Below the pieces are notes generated by a model that saw only the letters and a list, made by a program, of their open reading frames with translations, was not told where the DNA came from and did not search any database. This document shows, piece after piece, positions 8,750 through 17,302 of a stretch of 64,000 nucleotides of DNA. The translations under genes were made by a program, and so were the position numbers. Position 1 is the first letter of the stretch. Every line of letters starts with the position of its first letter. Source of the stretch: Streptosporangiaceae bacterium NEAU-GS5 (lineage in GTDB: Bacteria; Actinomycetota; Actinomycetes; Streptosporangiales; Streptosporangiaceae); NCBI GenBank assembly GCA_017592665.1, contig JAGFNW010000012.1, forward strand, positions 113,827 to 177,826, written 5' to 3'.

Positions 8750-11224
8750 GTGACCGAGGTCCAGACGATCGCGGACCTCGGCAGGATCCTTCGCGAGCTG
8801 CGCCGCCGCCACGCCCGGCGGCAGGAGACGGCCGAGCTGACCTATCGCGAGCTGGCCGCCAAGACCGGATGGTCGCACGGCATCATCGGCGAATATCTGT
8901 CCGGCCGGATCCTGCCCCCCACCGACCGGTTCGACATCCTGATCGGGCTGCTCGGCGCCACCCCCGCCGAGCAGGGCGCCCTCGCCACCGCCCGCGACCA
9001 GGTCGAGGAGAACAGACGCCGCGCGATGCCCGCCGAGACCCCGGTGCCGAGGCAGCTCCCGGCCGACGTGTACGGCTTCACCGGGCGCGCGGGAGCGCTG
9101 GCCGAGCTCGACGCGATATCCCCCACAGCGGTCATCTCTGGCACGGCAGGCGTCGGCAAGACGGCACTGGCCGTCCATTGGGCCCACCGCGCCGCCGACC
9201 GCTTCCCCGACGGCCAGCTCTACCTGGACTTACGCGGCTACGACCCGGAGCGCCCGGTCTCGCCGGACGACGCGCTCGCCGCGTTCCTGCGTGGCCTCGG
9301 AGTGCCGGCCGCGGAGGTCCCCGCCGACCTCGCCGAGCGCGCGGCGCGCTACCGGACCGCGCTGGCCGGGCGGCACGTCCTCGTGGTGCTCGACAACGCG
9401 CACGGCGCCGACCAGGTCCGTCCGCTGCTGCCCGGCGCGCCCGGCTGCCTCACGCTGGTGACCAGCAGAGACGACCTGGCGGGCCTGGTGGCGCGGGAAG
9501 GCGCTCACCGGATCGAGCTCGGCACGCTCACCCCCGGCGAGGCCCTGACCCTGCTCCGCACGCTCGCCGGACCACGCGTGGACGAGGCCCCGGACGACGC
9601 GGCGGCGCTGGCCGAGTGCTGCGCGCGGCTGCCGCTCGCGCTCCGGGTGGCGGCCGAGCTCGTCATCGCGCATCCGGCAACGCCGCTCGCCGAGCTGGTC
9701 GCCGACCTGCGCGACGAGCAGCGCCGGCTCGATCTGCTCGACGCGTCCGGCGACGCCCGCACGGCCGTGCGGGCCGTGTTCTCCTGGTCCTACCAGCACC
9801 TGTCGCCGGGGGCGGCGCGCGCGTTCGGGCTGCTCGGCCTGCACCCGGGCCCGTTCCTCGACCCGTACGGCGTGGCCGCCCTCGCCGACACCACGCTCCC
9901 GCAGGCCCGCGCCCTGACCGGCGAACTGGCAAGGGGCCACCTGATCGAGGCGCGGAGCGCCGGCCACTCCATGCACGACCTGCTCCGCGCGTACGCGGCC
10001 GAGCAGGCCGCAGACGGCGCGGCGGCGCTCACCCGCCTGTTCGACCACTACCTGACCACCGCGGCCGCGGCCATGACCACCCTGTTCCCCTACGACCCGG
10101 GGCGTCCCGAGGCCGCGCCGCCACGCACCCCCGCGCCGCCCGTCGACCAGCGCGACGGCGCCGCACGCTGGCTGGACGCGCAGCGGCCCAACCTGGTGGC
10201 GGTCGCCGTCTACGCCGCCAGGCACGGCCGCCCTGAGCTCACGGTCGACCTGTCACGCACGCTGTGGCGGCACTTCGAGGTCGGCTGCCACTACCAGGAG
10301 GCGCTCGCCGTGCACGGCAGCGCCGTACAGGCGGCGAAGGCGAGCGGGCGCGGCCTGGCGAGCGCGCTGGCCGACCTCGGCGGCGTCCACTGGTGGATGG
10401 GCGACTATCGGCAGGCCCTCGACTGCTTCGAGCAGTCGCTGGCCCACGCGCGCGACAGCGGCGACCAGGAAGGTGTGGCCCGGGCTCTTGGACGGCTCGG
10501 CGTGGTCCACGAACGCCTCGGCGACCTCCGGGCCGCGTTGACGCACCTCGGCGACGCCCTCACGGCGTACCGCCAGACGGGCAACCGCCACGGCGAGGGC
10601 GTCCAGCTGATCAATCTCGGCGCGCTGCTGCGGCGGCTGGGCGAGCACGAGGCCGCCGCCGACCATCAGCTCGCGGCGGCGGCCGTCTTCGCCGAACTCG
10701 GCGATCTGCGCCTGGAGGGGTACGCCCTCGGCAACCTCGGCGCGCTCGACAGCCTGCTCGGCCGCCACGAGGAGGCGCTGGCCCACCTGGAGCGCGCGCT
10801 GGCCAACTGCCGCGCGGCCGGCGACCCAGGCGGCGAGGGCAGCGCGCTCGGCGCGATCGGCACGGTCCACCTGCGGCTGGGCCGCCACGACGAGGCCCTC
10901 GACCACCTGCGCCGCGCGCTGGCCATCAGCCGCGAAACGGGCGACCGGGGCTTGGAGACCGAGACGCTCAACGGGCTCGGCCAGACCCTGCTCGCGCTCG
11001 GCCGGCCGGACGCCGCGCTCGCGCGGCATCGGTCGGCGCTGGCGCTCAGCGACGAGACGGGCGACCGCTATGAGCACGCCCGCGCCCTCGACGGCCTGGC
11101 CCAGGTCATGGAGGCCGCCGGCGATGGCGAACAGGCGCGGGGACATTGGCGTGCCGCGCTCGAGATCTACCAGAGCCTCGGCGTGCCGGAGGCAGAGCGG
11201 GTCCGCGCGAGGCTCAGCAACTGA
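8750..11224 (+). CDS. HTH / NB-ARC / TPR transcriptional regulator
   Basis: STAND-type regulator of 824 residues. The N-terminal 80 residues are an XRE-like helix-turn-helix (LTYRELAAKTGWSHGIIGEYL). The NB-ARC ATPase follows: P-loop GTAGVGKTAL near residue 132, sensor region LVVLDNAHGADQ, and the GLPLAL-like motif as CARLPLALRVA. The C-terminal 330 residues are about seven TPR units of about 40 residues with the G-x-x-Y/H and A-L spacing (ALDCFEQSLAHARDSGD, ALDHLRRALAISRETGD). It probably binds DNA when a ligand and ATP switch it on. It has no BTAD domain, unlike SARP proteins. GTG 8750 has no good ribosome site, so the start is tentative. Its 3' end overlaps the convergent CBM gene by 11 bp. 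Confidence 0.9.
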   Translation: MTEVQTIADLGRILRELRRRHARRQETAELTYRELAAKTGWSHGIIGEYLSGRILPPTDRFDILIGLLGATPAEQGALATARDQVEENRRRAMPAETPVPRQLPADVYGFTGRAGALAELDAISPTAVISGTAGVGKTALAVHWAHRAADRFPDGQLYLDLRGYDPERPVSPDDALAAFLRGLGVPAAEVPADLAERAARYRTALAGRHVLVVLDNAHGADQVRPLLPGAPGCLTLVTSRDDLAGLVAREGAHRIELGTLTPGEALTLLRTLAGPRVDEAPDDAAALAECCARLPLALRVAAELVIAHPATPLAELVADLRDEQRRLDLLDASGDARTAVRAVFSWSYQHLSPGAARAFGLLGLHPGPFLDPYGVAALADTTLPQARALTGELARGHLIEARSAGHSMHDLLRAYAAEQAADGAAALTRLFDHYLTTAAAAMTTLFPYDPGRPEAAPPRTPAPPVDQRDGAARWLDAQRPNLVAVAVYAARHGRPELTVDLSRTLWRHFEVGCHYQEALAVHGSAVQAAKASGRGLASALADLGGVHWWMGDYRQALDCFEQSLAHARDSGDQEGVARALGRLGVVHERLGDLRAALTHLGDALTAYRQTGNRHGEGVQLINLGALLRRLGEHEAAADHQLAAAAVFAELGDLRLEGYALGNLGALDSLLGRHEEALAHLERALANCRAAGDPGGEGSALGAIGTVHLRLGRHDEALDHLRRALAISRETGDRGLETETLNGLGQTLLALGRPDAALARHRSALALSDETGDRYEHARALDGLAQVMEAAGDGEQARGHWRAALEIYQSLGVPEAERVRARLSN

Positions 11225-11609
11225 CCCCGTTGACGGTGATGTCGTCGGGGATCTCCGCGGAGCGCGCGAACGCGGTCCAGCCGAACGCCACCGCCTGGCC
11301 CGTGCCGATCCGGCTGTTCCACGCCAGGTTGACGCCGGTCATCGTCTGGCCCTGCTGGGTCAGCGTGGCGTGCCAGCCGCCGAGCAGCTGGGTCGGGGTG
11401 TCGAAGCTGAACCGCACGGTCCATCCCTCGATGGCCGGCCCGCTGTTGGCCATGCTGATGTCGGCCGAGAACCCGCCCGCCCATGAGCTGACCGTGTAGG
11501 TGCAGACGATGGCCGGCGTCGCGTTCGCCGGCGCGGTCACGCCCGCGACCAGCAGCGCCGCCCCCGCCAACGTCGCCGCGGCCCGCACCGCCGTCGTCAT
11601 CCTCGCCAT
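11214..11609 (-). CDS. Secreted single-domain CBM2 protein
   Basis: Short secreted protein of 131 residues. The signal peptide is about 1-30 (MARMTTAVRAAATLAG through ANA). The mature part is one CBM2-type fold: ends pinned by Cys (IVCTYTV and NGVSC-end), conserved W-x-G-G-F, a GPAIEGWTVRFSF strand, LLGGWHATL and GVNLAWNSRIGTGQAVAFGW. These are the W and N positions that face cellulose or chitin in CBM2. No enzyme is attached. ATG 11609 is preferred over the upstream in-frame ATG because AAGGGG precedes it at a usual distance. It is the third CBM2-like gene within 5 kb. Confidence 0.88.
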   Translation of the reverse strand: MARMTTAVRAAATLAGAALLVAGVTAPANATPAIVCTYTVSSWAGGFSADISMANSGPAIEGWTVRFSFDTPTQLLGGWHATLTQQGQTMTGVNLAWNSRIGTGQAVAFGWTAFARSAEIPDDITVNGVSC

Positions 11610-11820
11610 GGCCCTGCCCCTTACGTGTGCCTGTACGGTCGACCGAGGCCACACTTTTCGCCGCATCCGCGTGGATGTCCACGACCGGGACCGTCAAGGC
11701 CGTCCAGTGCGCCAGTCAACGCCCCGGGCCTGCTGCGGGGCGGATCGGGCCGGTGAAACTTTCGCGACCTCTAACGGTCGGCAAACGATCCTCTGACGGC
11801 GTCCAGGCCATCCTCTCCCC

Positions 11821-12456
11821 ATGTGGACAGACAAACTCTCGGAGCTGCGCGGACGTGAGCGGCACTGGCCCTGCGGCGCCGTGGTGTTCCGCGAGGGCGA
11901 CCGTTCTGACTGGGTCATGGTGCTGCGGACGGGCCAGGTGAAGGTCACGTGTGTGACGCCGGGCGGCGTCGAGGTCGTGCTGTGGATCCTCGGCCCGGAT
12001 GAGCTGGCCGGTGAGTTGTCGGTGCTCGGGGAGCGCCACCGCGCCGTGTCGGCGGTGGCGCTCGAGCCGGTGACCGGGATCGTGCTGCCGGCGTCGGCGT
12101 TCGCCGGCTATTTGCGGCGCGAGCCGCTGGCGGCGGCGGCGCTGCTGGAGCTGTTCGGCCGCCGGTTGCGGGACGCCGAGGAGAAGCTGGTCGAGTTCAG
12201 TTCGGTGGACACGCTCGGGCGGGTGATCCGGCGCCTGCTCGAGCTGGCCGACCGGTTCGGCGCCGAGTGCCCGGCCGGGCTGCGGATCACGCTGCCGCTG
12301 TCTCAGCAGGAGCTGGCCGGCTGGACCGGCTCGTCCCGGATCGCGACGGCGAAGGCGCTCCGCGTGCTGCGCGACCACGGCTGGATCGTGACGGGCCGGC
12401 GGGAGATCATCATCAGAGACCTGGCCGCGCTGCGGCGGCGACTGGTGGCCGCGTGA
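11821..12456 (+). CDS. Crp/Fnr family transcriptional regulator
   Basis: Regulator of 211 residues, the normal family length. The cNMP-binding beta-roll occupies about 10-120 (GAVVFREGDRSDWVMVLRTG, then GPDELAGELSVLGERHRAVSAVAL), and a long dimer helix lies at 120-150. The winged helix (SQQELAGWTGSSRIATAKAL, then LRDHGWIVTGRREIIIRD) is near 160-205. The G-E-L-[SA] motif of the phosphate-binding cassette is kept, but the R that contacts cAMP is not obvious, so the ligand is unknown. No ribosome site is seen; the mRNA may be leaderless (CATCCT 6 bases before ATG, weak). The 3' end overlaps the convergent SARP gene by 44 bp. Confidence 0.9.
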   Translation: MWTDKLSELRGRERHWPCGAVVFREGDRSDWVMVLRTGQVKVTCVTPGGVEVVLWILGPDELAGELSVLGERHRAVSAVALEPVTGIVLPASAFAGYLRREPLAAAALLELFGRRLRDAEEKLVEFSSVDTLGRVIRRLLELADRFGAECPAGLRITLPLSQQELAGWTGSSRIATAKALRVLRDHGWIVTGRREIIIRDLAALRRRLVAA

Positions 12457-15400
12457 GCGGCGCGGTGCCGGCGAGCCGATGCAGCTCCGCGGCCCGCGCC
12501 AGCTCCTGCCGCGCACCGAAGGCCAGGACCTCGCAGGCCCTGGCCTGGTCGAAGGCGATGTCCAGGGCCTTGGCCGCGGCCAGCGCCCGGGTGGCGCTCT
12601 TCGCGGCCGCGTGGCGCCGGCCCGACACGTCGTGCAGCAGGGCCGCGGCCCAGCCCATGCGTGGCCGCGCCGCCGGGATCTGCCGGGCCAGCCGCTTCAT
12701 GTGCCGCAGCAGCATCGGGATCCTGGGGTCGGGCAGGCCGAGCGTCCAGAGCGCCTCGGCGAGGCCGGCCCACGCTTCGAGCGTGCCCTTCAGCGGCATG
12801 TCCGGCCGGTCGGCGGCGCGAAGCGCGTCCTCCAGGGCCGGCCGGGCCTCGTCGTCGTCGCGGTGGAGCAGGGCGAGGCGGGCGCGGGCCGTGCCGAGCC
12901 GTACGCGCTGAATGTCGGGGATCTTGGCGCCGACGCGCGCGAAGTGGTCCTCGTCGAGCGTGGGCAGCGCGCGGGTGGCCTCCTCGGCGGCCGCGAGCAC
13001 GGCGGCGACCTCGTCGAGGTCGCAGTCCGGCAGCCGCAGCAGGGCCTCGGCCTGTCCGGTCAGGGACCAGTAGCCGGAGACCTCGTGGCCCATCCGCGTG
13101 ACAGAGATCCGCGCGACCTCGGCCATCAGCGGCGCCGCCGCCGCGTAGCGGCCACGCGTGATCTCCAGGTCGGCGAGCAGGCCGCGGCAGTGCTCGGCGA
13201 GCCGGGGCTCGGCCGGGTGATCGCGGGCCAGCGTCAGGGCCCGGTGCGCGGCGGCGAAGTCGCCCTCCGCGGACAGCCGCAGCCCGCGGGCGAGCCGGGC
13301 GCGCGACACCTCGACCAGGTCGGGCACGGCCGCGATCGCCTCGTCGGCCAGCCGCCCGTAGTAGCGGGCCAGGCGTTCGGAGCCGATGAGCGCCGCGACG
13401 ACCGCGAAGTTCGCATACGCCTCGGCGCGCTCGGATCGGCCGCCGCAGCGCTCGGCGGCGTCGAGGTGGCGGAACACGGCGAGCGCCATGAGCGCCTGAT
13501 CCTGCCGGAGATAGCCCATCTCGCCGAGGATCGACAGGGTCCGCGCCGCCTGTTCCGCGAGCGCGCGGCCGTCCGGGCAACGTGCGGCGCCGCTGAGCGG
13601 CGTGACCCGGTAGAGCGCCTGGCGGAGCAGCGTGCCCGCGAACGTCCGGGCCATCCCGGCGCGGGTGGCGGGCAGCGGCCGGTCGGCCATCGACAGGGCG
13701 TCGGTCAGGGCCACCAGGCTGTTGCCGCCGCGTTCGAACTGGAAGCGGGCCACACCGGCCAGGCGGTGCCAGCGGGCCGCCTCGACCGGCGCGCCGGCGG
13801 GCAGCGCGGCGATCATGTCGATGGCGGCCGACAGCGCCTCGGCGTAGTAGTGCCGCCGAAGGCACAGCGCCCAATACTGCTCCGCGAAGGCGGCGCGCTC
13901 CGGGCCGGCGTGACGCCAGGCCAGGCGGATGTCGTCCATCTCCGGCTCGACCTCGGCGAGCACGGTCCGGTCGGCGTGGTCGTGCAGCCGGGCGGCCCGG
14001 TCGCGCAGGAATCGCGCATACCAGGCGGCGTGCCGGGCGCGGGGCAGGTCGTCGGCGAGCCGGGCCACCGCGAACCGCCGTACGAGCTCGTGCACGCGAT
14101 AGCGGCCGTCGTCGTCGCGCCGGATCAGGGAGTGGTCGGTGAGCTGGACCAGGACCATCGGGGACGTGGCCGCGACCTCGAGCCCCGCCTCCAGCGTGAA
14201 CCCGCCGGCGAAGACCGACACCGCGGCGAGCGCGCACTGCTGCTCCAGGGTCAGCAGTCGCCAGGACGCGTCGAAGACGGTGCCCATGCCGGCGTCGGAC
14301 AGCACCCCGGGGTCGCCCGACTCCACGCGGTCGGCGATCTCCTCGCAGGTCAGCGCCCGGGTGAGGCCCGCCGCGAGCTCGATGGCGAGCGGCAGGCCGC
14401 CGACGGCCGCGCAGATGCGGGCCACGGTGGCCGGGTCGGGCACGGCGCGCGGGTCGAGGTTGGCGACGCGATCGAGGAACAGGGCGTGCGCGGCGGACGC
14501 GGGCAGGGCCGGCACCTCGTGCACGCGTTCGGCGCAGCCGCCCAGGCGGCGGCGCGAGGTGGCCAGGACCCGCACGCCCGGCGCGGCCGACAGGATGGCC
14601 GGCACCAGCTCGGCCATCTCGGGCAGGTGTTCCACGTTGTCGAGGATCAGCATGGCCCGCCGGTCGCGCACGGCCGCCAGCAACAAATCGCGCGGGGGCT
14701 TGGGCGGGGTCAGGTCGATGCCGAGCGCCTCGGCCAGCGTGGTCACGACGGCCGGTGACAGCACTCCGGCGAAGGAGACGAAGTGCACGTCCCCGTCCAG
14801 CCGCTCGCCGACCGCGACCGCCAGCCGCGTCTTGCCGACGCCGCCCCGGCCGGTCAGCGTGAGCAGCCGCGCGTCCGGGTCACGCAGCCGCGCCGACACC
14901 CGCTCGATCTCGGCGTCGCGGCCGACCAGCCCGGTCAGCGGGCGCGGCAGCGGCAAGGACTCGCGACGTGCGGGAGAAGCCGCGGGTGCCGGAGGGATCG
15001 TGGCGACCCGCTGCTTGAGGGCCTGGGTGCGCGGGTCCGGCGGCACGCCGAGCTCCTCGTCGAGGACCCGGCGGCAGGCCTCATAGTGGGCGAGCGCGCC
15101 GGCGCGGTTGCCGGTCTCCGACAGCCACTCGATGACCATGCGGTGGGCGTTCTCGTCCAGCGGGTCGATCTCCAGGACGCGGCGCGCCAGCCGCACCGCC
15201 TCGTGGTGGGCGCCCTGGTCGCGTTCCGCTCGGGCCTGACCGGCGAGCGCGCGGACCGCGGCCTGCTCGGCCTGGCGGCGGCGGTCGGCGGCCCAGTCGT
15301 CGAAAGCGGGGGCGTCGGGCAGGGCCATGTCGTCGAGAAAGCCGCCGTGGTAGTTCGGGGGCACGCGACCGCCGCGCATCAGTTCATCCCAATCCAGCGC

Positions 15401-15694
15401 GTACGGCCTGGCCCGGTCGAACACCACCTCCGATCGGGTGATGACCAGGTGGTCGCCGACCGCGCGGCGCAGTTCCATCAGGGCCAGCCGCAGGTTTCCG
15501 CGCGCGTTGGCCTGCGCGCGCTCCCCCCACAGCAGGGCCGCCAGCGCGGACCGCGGCTGCGCCGTCCCTTCGACGATCAGGTAGAGCAGCGCCGCCCGCG
15601 CCTTGGCAGACCGGATGGGGACGGGTCCGCCGTCCCTACCGGCTATCGCGGATGTGCCCAGCACCCGCACATTCAGCTCGTGCAACCTGTCCAT
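12413..15694 (-). CDS. SARP family regulator (BTAD / NB-ARC / helical repeats)
   Basis: Large regulator of 1,093 residues in the AfsR/SARP style. An OmpR-like winged helix (about 1-90: VRVLGTSAIAG, then IRSAKARAALLYLI) and a BTAD domain (about 95-250, ending HYEACRRVLDEELGV) would bind direct heptamer repeats. The NB-ARC module has P-loop GRGGVGKTRLA near 285, MLILDNVEHL and LPLAIELAAGL. The C-terminal 450 residues are degenerate TPR-like helices. ATG 15694 is preferred over the longer frame because CGGAG lies 7 bases upstream and the SARP domain begins directly after it. It is divergent from the Cys-rich peptide cassette across 317 bp holding direct repeats, so it is the obvious candidate regulator of that cassette. 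Confidence 0.9.
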   Translation of the reverse strand: MDRLHELNVRVLGTSAIAGRDGGPVPIRSAKARAALLYLIVEGTAQPRSALAALLWGERAQANARGNLRLALMELRRAVGDHLVITRSEVVFDRARPYALDWDELMRGGRVPPNYHGGFLDDMALPDAPAFDDWAADRRRQAEQAAVRALAGQARAERDQGAHHEAVRLARRVLEIDPLDENAHRMVIEWLSETGNRAGALAHYEACRRVLDEELGVPPDPRTQALKQRVATIPPAPAASPARRESLPLPRPLTGLVGRDAEIERVSARLRDPDARLLTLTGRGGVGKTRLAVAVGERLDGDVHFVSFAGVLSPAVVTTLAEALGIDLTPPKPPRDLLLAAVRDRRAMLILDNVEHLPEMAELVPAILSAAPGVRVLATSRRRLGGCAERVHEVPALPASAAHALFLDRVANLDPRAVPDPATVARICAAVGGLPLAIELAAGLTRALTCEEIADRVESGDPGVLSDAGMGTVFDASWRLLTLEQQCALAAVSVFAGGFTLEAGLEVAATSPMVLVQLTDHSLIRRDDDGRYRVHELVRRFAVARLADDLPRARHAAWYARFLRDRAARLHDHADRTVLAEVEPEMDDIRLAWRHAGPERAAFAEQYWALCLRRHYYAEALSAAIDMIAALPAGAPVEAARWHRLAGVARFQFERGGNSLVALTDALSMADRPLPATRAGMARTFAGTLLRQALYRVTPLSGAARCPDGRALAEQAARTLSILGEMGYLRQDQALMALAVFRHLDAAERCGGRSERAEAYANFAVVAALIGSERLARYYGRLADEAIAAVPDLVEVSRARLARGLRLSAEGDFAAAHRALTLARDHPAEPRLAEHCRGLLADLEITRGRYAAAAPLMAEVARISVTRMGHEVSGYWSLTGQAEALLRLPDCDLDEVAAVLAAAEEATRALPTLDEDHFARVGAKIPDIQRVRLGTARARLALLHRDDDEARPALEDALRAADRPDMPLKGTLEAWAGLAEALWTLGLPDPRIPMLLRHMKRLARQIPAARPRMGWAAALLHDVSGRRHAAAKSATRALAAAKALDIAFDQARACEVLAFGARQELARAAELHRLAGTAPLTRPPVAAAARPGL

Positions 15695-15727
15695 CGCGAT
15701 CTCCGCTCGGCGAGATCTCGCAGCGAT

Positions 15728-15757
15728 TTGAGCGTAACCATCGCGCTTGACGCTAAC
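15728..15757. promoter_or_regulatory. Direct repeat TTGAssSTAAC upstream of the SARP gene
   Basis: TTGAGCGTAAC at 15728-15738 is repeated as TTGACGCTAAC at 15747-15757, 19 bp apart on the same face. It lies 34-63 bp upstream of the SARP start, in the shared promoter region with the peptide cassette. SARP proteins typically bind direct repeats, so this may be an autoregulatory or cassette operator. This is inference from sequence only. Confidence 0.4.
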
Positions 15758-15869
15758 TTTTGGGTGGCAAGAGCAGCAGGTATTAGTACGCACACAACGC
15801 CGTGCGCGGCGATCGCGACAAAACCGGGAATGCCTAATCCGCGACTTGGTGCCGCGGGAGGGGCATTAG

Positions 15870-15886
15870 TTTCAGGTAATTTCAGG
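15870..15886. promoter_or_regulatory. Tandem TTTCAGG heptamers (possible SARP box)
   Basis: TTTCAGG occurs twice (15870-15876 and 15880-15886) with a 10-bp period, about one helical turn, 126 bp upstream of the Cys-rich peptide start. SARP activators bind heptamer direct repeats with about 11-bp period next to the -10 region, so this is a plausible site for the divergent SARP. The remainder of 15695-16011 shows no gene. Confidence 0.4.
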
Positions 15887-16011
15887 GACCTCGCGTGGTG
15901 CCCGGCAGGCGCCGAGATCGACTATTGACCGGGCGCGAGCGGCCCAGGAGCCTCGGGCTTAACCGTTTCATCCGCACCAGGCATAAGCACGCGCCGGAAT
16001 CGGAGGGCTCC

Positions 16012-16212
16012 ATGGTCAAGGCCGTTAGCCGACTCGCCGACAACCTGCTCGCCCGTGTCGCGCCGAAAGCCCAAGCGTCGGCCGGATGCACCTACCAGTG
16101 GTATCTCTGCTACTGCTCAGGCGGCCTGCGGTACTCCCAGAAGTGCATGTTCGGCTGCCCCCAAGTGCCCAACCACTGCTACCCCTGCGACACCATCACG
16201 GGCACCTGCTGA
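16012..16212 (+). CDS. Cys-rich mini-protein precursor (8 Cys)
   Basis: Precursor of 66 residues. ATG 16012 has GGAGG 7 bases upstream; the longer open frame has no ribosome site. The leader is residues 1-24 (amphipathic, ADNLLARVAPKAQASA), ending in ASA-G, an AxA-type signal-peptidase site, though no hydrophobic core is present. The core is about 42 residues with 8 Cys at 26, 33, 35, 45, 49, 56, 59 and 66, rich in Tyr and Gly, with a single Trp (30). Eight Cys fit four disulfides. The stop is followed after 2 bases by the MauE-like gene, then by thioredoxin-like and S26 peptidase genes, which suggests oxidative folding and leader removal of this peptide. It resembles small substrates next to MauE genes, but I recognise no characterised family. 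Confidence 0.8.
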   Translation: MVKAVSRLADNLLARVAPKAQASAGCTYQWYLCYCSGGLRYSQKCMFGCPQVPNHCYPCDTITGTC

Positions 16213-16214
16213 CA

Positions 16215-16772
16215 GTGGTGCTCCTCGGCGTCTGCGCCGCCATCACGCTGGCGGTGGTGTTCACGTTCGCCGTGGTCGGCAAGGCCACGGCGAACGGGTT
16301 CGCCGAGTTCCAGCACGGCGTGCGCGCCCTGTGGCCGGGGCGGTCGCCGAGGTTCTCGCTGTCGCGCGCCGCCGAGCGCGCGATCGCGGTGACCGTGCTG
16401 GCCGCCGAGGCGGCGACGGCCGTCGCCCTGCTGCTCACACTGATCGCGCCGGGCGCCGCCCGGCCCGCCTTCGCCGCCGCCGCGGCGCTGCTGACCGTGT
16501 TCGTCGCCGCGCAGGCCGCCACGCTGGCCCGCGGTGAGAAGAACGCCCCCTGCGCCTGTTTCGGCCGCTCCGCCACGCCGGTCGGGCCGGTCACCTTGGC
16601 ACGGGACGCCGCGCTGCTCGCCGTCGCGCTGCTCGGGCTGCTCGCGCCGCCGCCGGACGGATCGGCCATGGAGATCGTGGCGGCCCTGGCCGGGTTCGTG
16701 CTCGGCCTGCTCGTGGTGGCCGTGGAAGACATCGTCGCCCTGTTCTCACCAGGTTTCGCCCGCCGGGATTGA
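16215..16772 (+). CDS. MauE/DoxX-like redox membrane protein
   Basis: Integral membrane protein of 185 residues with four to five hydrophobic segments (about 1-20, 57-80, 83-102, 128-145, 150-172). It carries C-A-C-F-G (Cys 113 and 115), matching the CxCFG signature of MauE-type proteins, which help form the disulfides of the methylamine dehydrogenase small subunit. GTG 16215, or GTG 16218, starts 2 bases after the peptide stop, so translation is probably coupled. No methylamine dehydrogenase gene is nearby. The local Cys-rich peptide is the likely substrate, with electrons passed to or from the next gene's CxxC. Confidence 0.82.
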   Translation: MVLLGVCAAITLAVVFTFAVVGKATANGFAEFQHGVRALWPGRSPRFSLSRAAERAIAVTVLAAEAATAVALLLTLIAPGAARPAFAAAAALLTVFVAAQAATLARGEKNAPCACFGRSATPVGPVTLARDAALLAVALLGLLAPPPDGSAMEIVAALAGFVLGLLVVAVEDIVALFSPGFARRD

Positions 16773-16783
16773 GGAGCCGCGCC

Positions 16784-17302
16784 ATGCAAGAGGTCCTGCT
16801 GGTCGCCGTCGTCGTGCTGACCGTCCTGACCCTGGTCAACCTGCTGCTGGTGCTCGGCCTCGTGCGGCGGATCCGCGAGTACGAGGCCCGCTCGGCCGTC
16901 CCGTCCGGGCCGCCTTCGCAGATCATGAAGCCGGTGGGCTCGCGCGTCGGCCGGTTCGAGACGAGGTCCGCCGACGGCGCCGAGGTGTCGGACGCCGTCC
17001 TGCTCAAGCCGTCCCTCGTCGGCTTCCTCTCCCCTGGCTGCGACGCCTGCCACGACCGGCTCGACGCGTTCCGCGCGGCCGCCGCCGCGCACGACGGCCC
17101 GGTCCTCGCCGTCGTCGTCCGCGACGGCGGCGACATGGAGGAGATGGTCGAGGCCGTGCGCGGCGCCGCCATCGTGATCGAGGAGGACATCGGCGGCCCC
17201 GTCACCATGGCCTTCGGCGTCGTGGGATTCCCGGTGTTCGCCCGGCTCGGCCCCGGTGGCGTGGTCCTCGCGAGCGGCTTCGAACTCCCGTTGCCCGCGT
17301 GA
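16784..17302 (+). CDS. Membrane-anchored thioredoxin-fold protein (MauD/TlpA-like)
   Basis: Protein of 172 residues with one N-terminal membrane helix (about 3-28, VLLVAVVVLTVLTLVNLL), a short linker and an extracytoplasmic thioredoxin fold. The active site is S-P-G-C-D-A-C (Cys 86 and 89), and a cis-Pro loop is present as VGFPVFA. MauD-like proteins pair with MauE to insert disulfides in a secreted partner. RBS GAGGAG lies 7 bases before ATG 16784, so the 5-codon longer form is rejected. Its stop overlaps the GTG of the signal peptidase gene (GTGA), marking a tight operon. Confidence 0.87.
   Translation: MQEVLLVAVVVLTVLTLVNLLLVLGLVRRIREYEARSAVPSGPPSQIMKPVGSRVGRFETRSADGAEVSDAVLLKPSLVGFLSPGCDACHDRLDAFRAAAAAHDGPVLAVVVRDGGDMEEMVEAVRGAAIVIEEDIGGPVTMAFGVVGFPVFARLGPGGVVLASGFELPLPA

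Noticed and set aside
12479-14758. Plus-strand frame of about 760 codons opposite the SARP gene
   Set aside because: Shadow of the SARP gene: biased composition, no domain, starts inside the convergent overlap with the Crp gene.
15895-16011. Longer N-terminus for the Cys-rich peptide
   Set aside because: Thirty-nine extra codons rich in Arg with no ribosome site, while GGAGG sits 7 bases before ATG 16012.
16012-16212. Methylamine dehydrogenase small subunit (TTQ cofactor protein)
   Set aside because: Only one Trp, 8 instead of about 12 Cys, half the length, and no large subunit or MauG nearby.
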